NCBI GenBank assembly: GCA_905236195.1
Contig: CAJOOX010000124.1
Coordinates: 1 to 11,522, forward strand
Direction of reading: 5' to 3'
Source of the DNA: an uncultured Bacteroidales bacterium
GTDB lineage: Bacteria > Bacteroidota > Bacteroidia > Bacteroidales > UBA3663
Length of the DNA: 11,522 nt
Part shown: piece after piece, positions 6,278-11,522 of the stretch
Layout of the letters: each line of letters starts with the position of its first letter
Position numbering within the stretch: the stretch's first letter is position 1
Made by a program: the position numbers and the translations under genes
Notes under the pieces: model-generated
Database searches by the model: none
What the model was told of the DNA's origin: nothing
The model's input: only the letters and a program-made list of their open reading frames with translations

Positions 6278-7707
6278 GCAAGAGAGACAAAAAGAAACCC
6301 CTGTTGGAGGGTGTGAAGATTGCGAATTTTGCCGCCGAAGGCAAATGTGTGACCCGCGTCCCGGTGGGAGACCCTCAGGAAGGTCGCGAGAAAGTGCTTT
6401 TCGTGCCTTACGCCTGTCCGGGCGACGTGGTTGATGTGCAGGTACAACGGTCACGGTCTTCCTTCATGGAGGGACACATCGCACGCATGATTGAACCCTC
6501 ACCCATGCGCATCGCCCCGAAATGTGAACAGTTCGGCATTTGCGGCGGCTGCAAATGGCAGCATGTACCCTACGAAGAACAACTGAAATTCAAACAGCAG
6601 CAGGTGATGGATGCCCTCACGCGTATCGGCAAAGTAGAACTTCCGGAATGCACCCCGATTGACGGCTCCGAAAACATCTACCAATACCGCAACAAGCTGG
6701 AGTTCACCTTCTCGAACAAACGCTGGCTCACCTTTGAGGAAATTGCATCAGGTGTGAAGTACGATGACATGAATGCGCTGGGATTCCATATTCCTGACAG
6801 TTTCGACAAAGTACTGGACATCAAAAAATGCTGGCTGCAGGACGATATCTCCAATCAGATCCGTCTCTCGGTGCGCGCCTTCGCCATCGGGAAAGGACTG
6901 ACCTTCTACAACATGCGCGACCGCGAGGGACTGCTCCGCAACATCATCATCCGCACGGCATCGACCGGCGAACTGATGGTCATTGTTGTCTTCGGTGCGG
7001 ATGATGCCGACGGCATTGCGCTCCTGCTGAATCATCTGAAGGACAGTTTCCCACAGATTACGTCCCTCATCTACGTCATCAACGAAAAGATGAACGACGC
7101 GTGGTCTGACCAGGCCACACGTGTCTGGAGCGGTGAGGATCATATTTGGGAAGAAATGGAAGGCCTGCGGTTCAAGGTCGGCCCCAAATCCTTCTACCAG
7201 ACGAATTCCCGTCAGGCCTACCGACTCTACAGTCATGCCCGCGATTTTGCGGGTCTCACCGGCGACGAATTGGTCTATGACCTCTACACAGGCACCGGAA
7301 CGATAGCCAACTTCGTGGCCCGCAAAGCCAAAAAAGTGGTAGGCATCGAATACGTGCCCGAAGCCATCGAGGATGCAAAAGTGAATTCTCAGGTGAACGG
7401 CATCGGCAACACGCTGTTCTATGCCGGAGATATGAAAGACATCCTGACGGAAGATTTCATCAAAGAGCACGGACGTCCTGATGTCATCATTACTGACCCG
7501 CCGCGTGCCGGCATGCATGAAGATGTAATCAAGACGATTCTCTTTGCCGCGCCCCGCGTCATTGTCTATGTATCCTGCAACCCGGCCACCCAGGCCCGCG
7601 ATTTGCAGATGCTGGATTCCGACTACCGCGTCACAGCCATCCAACCGGTAGATATGTTCCCGCACACACAACACGTTGAAAACATCGTTCGTCTGGAACG
7701 CAGATAA
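6274..7707 (+). CDS. rlmD: 23S rRNA (uracil-5-)-methyltransferase RlmD/RumA type
   Basis: A 477-residue S-adenosylmethionine-dependent enzyme that methylates C5 of a uridine in 23S rRNA (U1939 in E. coli). A TRAM-like RNA-binding domain covers about 15-78. Four cysteines for a 4Fe-4S cluster are present: C84, C90, C93 in CEQFGICGGC, and C186 in KKCW. The methyltransferase fold carries the SAM motif DLYTGTGT (D336 first), DPPRAG (D408), the catalytic nucleophile C435 in YVSCNP, and the general-base motif HVENIVRLER with E469. ATG 6274 was chosen: it overlaps the C69 stop (ATGA), begins a typical basic N-terminus (MSKRDKKK), and the in-frame upstream extension lies wholly inside the C69 gene. 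Bacteroidota often encode several paralogs of this family, so the target base (U1939 or U747) is less sure than the activity. Confidence 0.9.
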   Translation: MSKRDKKKPLLEGVKIANFAAEGKCVTRVPVGDPQEGREKVLFVPYACPGDVVDVQVQRSRSSFMEGHIARMIEPSPMRIAPKCEQFGICGGCKWQHVPYEEQLKFKQQQVMDALTRIGKVELPECTPIDGSENIYQYRNKLEFTFSNKRWLTFEEIASGVKYDDMNALGFHIPDSFDKVLDIKKCWLQDDISNQIRLSVRAFAIGKGLTFYNMRDREGLLRNIIIRTASTGELMVIVVFGADDADGIALLLNHLKDSFPQITSLIYVINEKMNDAWSDQATRVWSGEDHIWEEMEGLRFKVGPKSFYQTNSRQAYRLYSHARDFAGLTGDELVYDLYTGTGTIANFVARKAKKVVGIEYVPEAIEDAKVNSQVNGIGNTLFYAGDMKDILTEDFIKEHGRPDVIITDPPRAGMHEDVIKTILFAAPRVIVYVSCNPATQARDLQMLDSDYRVTAIQPVDMFPHTQHVENIVRLERR

Positions 7708-7710
7708 CCT

Positions 7711-10530
7711 ATGGCAGATTCCAAAATCTACATCAAAGGGGCACGCGTCAACAACCTCAAAAACATCGATGTCGAGATACCCCGCGACAAGCTCATCGTC
7801 GTGACGGGACTGTCCGGTTCCGGCAAGTCGTCACTGGCATTCGACACCCTCTATGCCGAAGGCCAGCGCCGCTATGTGGAATCGCTGTCAAGCTATGCTC
7901 GCCAGTTCCTGGGACGCATGAGCAAGCCCGAATGCGACTACATCCTGGGCATCCCGCCCGCTGTAGCCATTCAGCAGAAAGTTGTGGTGAGAAACCCGCG
8001 ATCAACGGTAGGCACCTCGACCGAAATTTACGACTACCTGCGACTGCTGTTTGCACGCATAGGCCGGACTTTCTCTCCCGTTTCAGGTACTGAAGTGAAA
8101 AAACATTCGGTGGACGATGTGGTGGCTGCAGCTACCGCCCTGCCCGTGGGTTCCAAAGTAGCAATTCTCTTTGTGGAACATGTTCCCGAAGACCGACCTC
8201 TGGCCGATCACGCGGAACTGATGAAGAAAAACGGCTACGCCCGCGCCGAGATGGACGGCAGCTTCATCAAACTTGAAGAATTTGCCGACAAATATCCGCA
8301 GGCGACTGAAATCCGCATCGTGGTAGACCGCCTGAAAATTCCCTTCGAGGATCAGGCCGCACAAAGCCGCTTTGCAGATTCCACGGAAATCGCATTTGAA
8401 GAAGGGTTCGGAGAAATGCGTCTGAAATATTGGACACCGGACGGCAAGGACCGTGAGCTGGTTTTCTCCAAAAAATTCGAAGCTGACGGCATGACGTTCG
8501 AGGAGCCCTCGGACATGATGTTCAACTTCAATTCCCCCATCGGCGCCTGTCTCACATGCAACGGATCTGGCCGTATGGAAGGCATAGACGAAGACCTTGT
8601 CATTCCCAACAAAGCCCTCTCGGTGAACGAAGACTGCGTGGTCTGCTGGCGGGGAGAAAAGATGTCGGAATGGAAAAAATACTTTATCAGCCAACAGGCT
8701 CCCAATGGATTCCCGATTTATACCCCCTATTACGAGCTGACCCAAGAACAGAAAGACATCCTGTGGCATTCCCGCGGCGAATGGGTTGCCTCCATCGATG
8801 AGTTCTTCAACATGGTGCAGCACAATCTCTACAAGATTCAGTATCGCGTCATGCTGGCCCGTTATCGCGGCAAAACGACTTGTCCGGATTGTCACGGAAG
8901 CCGGCTCAAGCCCCAGGCGTCCTTTGTCAAAGTGGGAGGCAAAAGCATTACCGAACTGGTCAAGATGCCCGTAAGCGACCTGACTGCATTCTTCGACAAC
9001 CTGCAGCTTACCGAACAGGAACAGCAGATTTCGAAACGCCTGATGGCCGAGATACACAACCGGCTGAATTTCCTCAAAGAAGTGGGATTGAGTTATCTGA
9101 CGCTGGACCGTCTGAGCAATTCGTTGTCGGGCGGTGAGAGTCAGCGCATCAACCTTGCCACCTCGCTGGGCAGCAGCCTTGTGGGTTCGATGTATATCCT
9201 CGATGAACCCTCCATCGGCCTGCATCCGCGCGACACCGACCAGCTGATTCATGTGCTGCGTCAGCTCCGCGACCTCGGGAACACGGTAATCGTTGTGGAA
9301 CACGACGAGGAGATTATCCATTCGGCCGACTACCTCATCGACGTAGGCCCCGATGCCGGCATCAACGGCGGAGAAATTGTGTTCCAAGGAGAAATCTCCG
9401 GTAAAAAAGCCGGTTCGGGAGTTTTGGCACAGAGCCTTCCGAAAGAGATTCTGGAACGCTCACACACCGCCCGTTTCCTGACAGGCATCGAAAAGATTCC
9501 CGTTCCCAAGATAACACGCCCCTGGAACAGTTATATATTAATCAAGAAAGCGGCCCACAACAATCTCAAGGGCGTAAATGTAAAGATTCCCCTGGGCGTA
9601 ATGACGGTGGTGACTGGAGTCTCCGGTTCCGGCAAATCGACTCTGGTGCGCGACATATTATATAAAGGTATGGTGCGCCATTTGGGCGAATCGGGCGATG
9701 CTCCCGGAGCCTTTGCCGGATTCGAAGGTGATGTGAACCGTATCGCCCACATCAATTTTGTCGATCAGAACCCCATCGGCAAATCCACACGCAGCAACGC
9801 GGCTACTTATCTCAAAGCCTACGATGAAATCCGTCACCTCTATGCCGACCAGCAGTTATCCAGGCAGATGGGATTCACGGCTGCCACCTTCTCGTTCAAT
9901 GCCGACGGCGGCCGCTGTGACGAATGTAAAGGAGACGGCAAAATCACCATCCCCATGCAGTTCATGGCCGACCTTGAAATGACTTGCGAAGCCTGTCACG
10001 GCAAACGATTCAAGAGCGATGTACTGGAGGTAAAATACAAGGGAAAGGATATCTCGGAGGTGCTGGAACTCAGCGTGGATGAAGCCATCGAGTTCTTCAA
10101 AGACGAGGCCGCCATTGTGGATCGTCTTCGGCCGCTGCAGATGGTCGGGCTGGGCTACATCAAACTCGGACAGTCGTCCTCCACGCTCTCGGGCGGCGAG
10201 AACCAGCGTGTCAAACTGGCCTACTATCTCTCCACCGAACGCCAGGATTCTACACTCTTCATCTTCGACGAGCCCACGACGGGTCTCCACCTCCATGATA
10301 TCAAAGTCCTGTTGGATGCTCTTCAGAGTCTCCTGCAACGCGGACATACGATAGTGATAATCGAACATAACCTCGATGTCATCAAATGCGCCGACCACGT
10401 CATTGATCTCGGTCCCGAGGGCGGTGCCGACGGCGGTAACATTGTCTTCGAAGGTACGCCCCGCGAACTGCTGAAATGCAAGAACAGTTATACGGCCCGA
10501 TATCTCAAAACCAAGTTCGATGAAACTTAA
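7711..10530 (+). CDS. uvrA: UvrA, excinuclease ABC ATPase subunit (variant zinc site 1)
   Basis: A 939-residue protein, the normal UvrA length, that scans DNA for bulky damage and loads UvrB in nucleotide excision repair. Two ABC ATPase modules are complete: Walker A GLSGSGKSS (33-41, K39) and GVSGSGKST (636-644, K642), signatures LSGGESQR (472-479) and LSGGENQR (826-833), and Walker B YILDEPSIGLH and FIFDEPTTGLH. The C-terminal zinc finger is intact (C736, C739, C759, C762). In the first zinc region only C280/C283 remain; the partner CxxC, C253/C256 in E. coli, is replaced by cysteine-free sequence (KKFEADGMTFEEP). A further CxxC is at C391/C394. The gene begins 3 bp after rlmD and overlaps the HAD gene by 11 bp. 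From memory this variant recurs in Bacteroidota UvrA, and a second UvrA elsewhere in the genome is plausible. Confidence 0.95.
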   Translation: MADSKIYIKGARVNNLKNIDVEIPRDKLIVVTGLSGSGKSSLAFDTLYAEGQRRYVESLSSYARQFLGRMSKPECDYILGIPPAVAIQQKVVVRNPRSTVGTSTEIYDYLRLLFARIGRTFSPVSGTEVKKHSVDDVVAAATALPVGSKVAILFVEHVPEDRPLADHAELMKKNGYARAEMDGSFIKLEEFADKYPQATEIRIVVDRLKIPFEDQAAQSRFADSTEIAFEEGFGEMRLKYWTPDGKDRELVFSKKFEADGMTFEEPSDMMFNFNSPIGACLTCNGSGRMEGIDEDLVIPNKALSVNEDCVVCWRGEKMSEWKKYFISQQAPNGFPIYTPYYELTQEQKDILWHSRGEWVASIDEFFNMVQHNLYKIQYRVMLARYRGKTTCPDCHGSRLKPQASFVKVGGKSITELVKMPVSDLTAFFDNLQLTEQEQQISKRLMAEIHNRLNFLKEVGLSYLTLDRLSNSLSGGESQRINLATSLGSSLVGSMYILDEPSIGLHPRDTDQLIHVLRQLRDLGNTVIVVEHDEEIIHSADYLIDVGPDAGINGGEIVFQGEISGKKAGSGVLAQSLPKEILERSHTARFLTGIEKIPVPKITRPWNSYILIKKAAHNNLKGVNVKIPLGVMTVVTGVSGSGKSTLVRDILYKGMVRHLGESGDAPGAFAGFEGDVNRIAHINFVDQNPIGKSTRSNAATYLKAYDEIRHLYADQQLSRQMGFTAATFSFNADGGRCDECKGDGKITIPMQFMADLEMTCEACHGKRFKSDVLEVKYKGKDISEVLELSVDEAIEFFKDEAAIVDRLRPLQMVGLGYIKLGQSSSTLSGGENQRVKLAYYLSTERQDSTLFIFDEPTTGLHLHDIKVLLDALQSLLQRGHTIVIIEHNLDVIKCADHVIDLGPEGGADGGNIVFEGTPRELLKCKNSYTARYLKTKFDET

Positions 10531-11224
10531 AGCCATAGCCTTCGACGCAGACGACACGCTGTGGGACAACCAGAGCGCATTTGTGGCGGTGGAAAAACGC
10601 TACACTGAGATTCTCGCTCCCTGGGGCACCGAGGAGGAAATCTCAGATGCACTGTTTGCAGTAGAGACCGCCAATATGCCCAATCTGGGTTACGGAGCCA
10701 AAGCGTTCTCCATTTCACTGGTCGAAAATGCGGTCAAGGTATCAAAAGGTGAAATTCCGGCTGAGGCCATAGGAGAAATCGTGGAGCTGGGCAAGAGTCT
10801 GCTTGCCCTGCCGGCGACACCCCTGCCCGGAGTGAAAGAGACGCTGGATGTTCTCAGCAAAACGGACCTCCGGCTTGCCGTCTTCACCAAAGGCGAACTC
10901 CTCGACCAGGAGAACAAGCTGCGCCGTTCAGGGCTATGGAATTACTTCCAGCATATCAAAGTCGTCTCGGACAAAACATCACAGGAAGTGCTGTCGCTCT
11001 GTTCCGAATTGGAAATCCGCCCCGACGAACTGCTCATGGTCGGCAATTCCTTCAAGAGCGATGTCGTGCCTGCCCTTACGGCGGGAGCCTGGGCGGCACA
11101 TATCCCCTACCATCTGATGTGGAAACTGGAGAGGACGGAGGAATATGACCATCCGCGGCTCATCCGTCTCTCCCATTTCGGACAACTGCTGAATCATGGA
11201 ATACAAAACCCTGCGACTGACTGA
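10520..11224 (+). CDS. HAD-superfamily hydrolase, YjjG-like phosphatase
   Basis: A 234-residue cytosolic HAD phosphatase. All four motifs are visible: motif I FDADDTLW with nucleophile D9 and acid D11, motif II T123 in AVFTKGE, motif III K152 in SDKTSQ, and motif IV GNSFKSD (175-181) ending in D181, where many relatives have GD rather than GN. The region between motifs I and II (about 17-90) is helical, as expected for a C1 cap over the active site. Such enzymes usually act on nucleotide monophosphates, sugar phosphates or similar small phosphates; the substrate cannot be told here. The ATG lies within the last codons of uvrA (11-nt overlap), and the end overlaps hrpB by 29 nt, so it is translationally linked to both. 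Confidence 0.85.
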   Translation: MKLKAIAFDADDTLWDNQSAFVAVEKRYTEILAPWGTEEEISDALFAVETANMPNLGYGAKAFSISLVENAVKVSKGEIPAEAIGEIVELGKSLLALPATPLPGVKETLDVLSKTDLRLAVFTKGELLDQENKLRRSGLWNYFQHIKVVSDKTSQEVLSLCSELEIRPDELLMVGNSFKSDVVPALTAGAWAAHIPYHLMWKLERTEEYDHPRLIRLSHFGQLLNHGIQNPATD

Positions 11225-11522
11225 GGAACTGTCCCGACTTCCAGTAGCGGCCGTTGTCGGTTCGTTGAACGAAATACTGCGCCGTGGAACGGCCGCCATT
11301 GTGACAGCGGCTCCGGGTGCCGGCAAATCGACCGTGCTGCCCCTGACTGTGCTGGGCGCGCTGGACGACGAGAAGAGCAAAATCATCGTAATGGAACCCA
11401 GACGCGTGGCCGCACGCCAGATTGCCTCGCGCATGGCCTGGCTGCTGGGCGAGCCCGTAGGCGCGACCGTGGGCTACCGCATACGCTTCGAGAATAAGGT
11501 GACGCGCGCCACCCGCATCGAG
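11196..11522 (+). CDS. hrpB: ATP-dependent helicase HrpB, N-terminal part (cut by window end)
   Basis: The first 109 codons of a DEAH/RHA-type helicase, still open at the window edge. Visible motifs: an N-terminal LPVAAVVGSL segment as in other HrpB proteins, Walker A AAPGAGKST (38-46, K44), motif Ia VMEPRRVAARQIA, and VGYRIRFEN, which precedes the DEAH box in this family. HrpB proteins are usually above 800 residues, so most of the gene lies to the right. The ATG overlaps the last 29 nt of the HAD gene in another frame, which suggests translational coupling. HrpB is a predicted RNA helicase with no settled role in bacteria. Family assignment is good from this stretch alone; closely related HrpA differs in this N-terminal region. 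Confidence 0.85.
   Translation, partial: MEYKTLRLTEELSRLPVAAVVGSLNEILRRGTAAIVTAAPGAGKSTVLPLTVLGALDDEKSKIIVMEPRRVAARQIASRMAWLLGEPVGATVGYRIRFENKVTRATRIE

Noticed and set aside
8083..9387. 434-codon open frame on the minus strand inside uvrA
   Set aside because: It is antisense to conserved UvrA sequence, including the first signature motif, and shows no recognisable domain. It is a shadow of codon bias.

Overview
The window looks like a chromosomal segment of a member of the Bacteroidales (phylum Bacteroidota), most likely a Prevotella/Bacteroides relative. Three promoters carry the phylum's characteristic -33 TTTG / -7 TAnnTTTG elements, here with the identical octamer TATCTTTG. Leaders are short and A-rich without clear Shine-Dalgarno sequences, and the protein families (DUF4956, DUF2490, a long M23 peptidase, a C69 dipeptidase, and a UvrA lacking half of its first zinc site) fit that group. 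The genus is an inference; no rRNA or marker phylogeny is available here.

Region 1 (1-382) is a divergent intergenic region. A minus-strand promoter (59-28) points out of the left edge, where only a probable start codon of the next gene is visible. A plus-strand promoter (331-362) drives the first operon. Between them lie a perfect 12-bp hairpin, a 16-bp alternating purine-pyrimidine tract and two 12-bp direct repeats spaced 21 bp apart, just upstream of the -33 element.

Region 2 (383-2741) is a three-gene operon closed by a hairpin terminator: a VTC-type polyphosphate polymerase, a DUF4956 multi-pass inner-membrane protein, and a DUF2490 outer-membrane beta-barrel. Cytosolic catalyst, inner-membrane protein and outer-membrane barrel in one transcript suggest a polyphosphate synthesis and translocation (perhaps export) system. 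This is the most interesting candidate system in the window. Its function is inferred from family membership and gene order.

Region 3 (2800-11522) begins with a near-consensus promoter and runs as a co-directional block: secreted M23 metallopeptidase, secreted C69 dipeptidase, rlmD (23S rRNA m5U methyltransferase), uvrA, a HAD phosphatase and the first 109 codons of hrpB. The last five genes overlap or nearly touch (4-nt overlap, 3-nt gap, 11-nt overlap, 29-nt overlap), so one long operon is likely. The only sizeable gap, between the two peptidase genes, has no recognisable promoter and holds a striking 72-bp array of nine 8-bp units that all start with CG.

No tRNA, rRNA, CRISPR array, insertion sequence or broken gene was found. 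The coding content is mostly housekeeping; the polyphosphate operon, the 8-bp array, the upstream promoter architecture and the altered UvrA zinc site deserve a second look.
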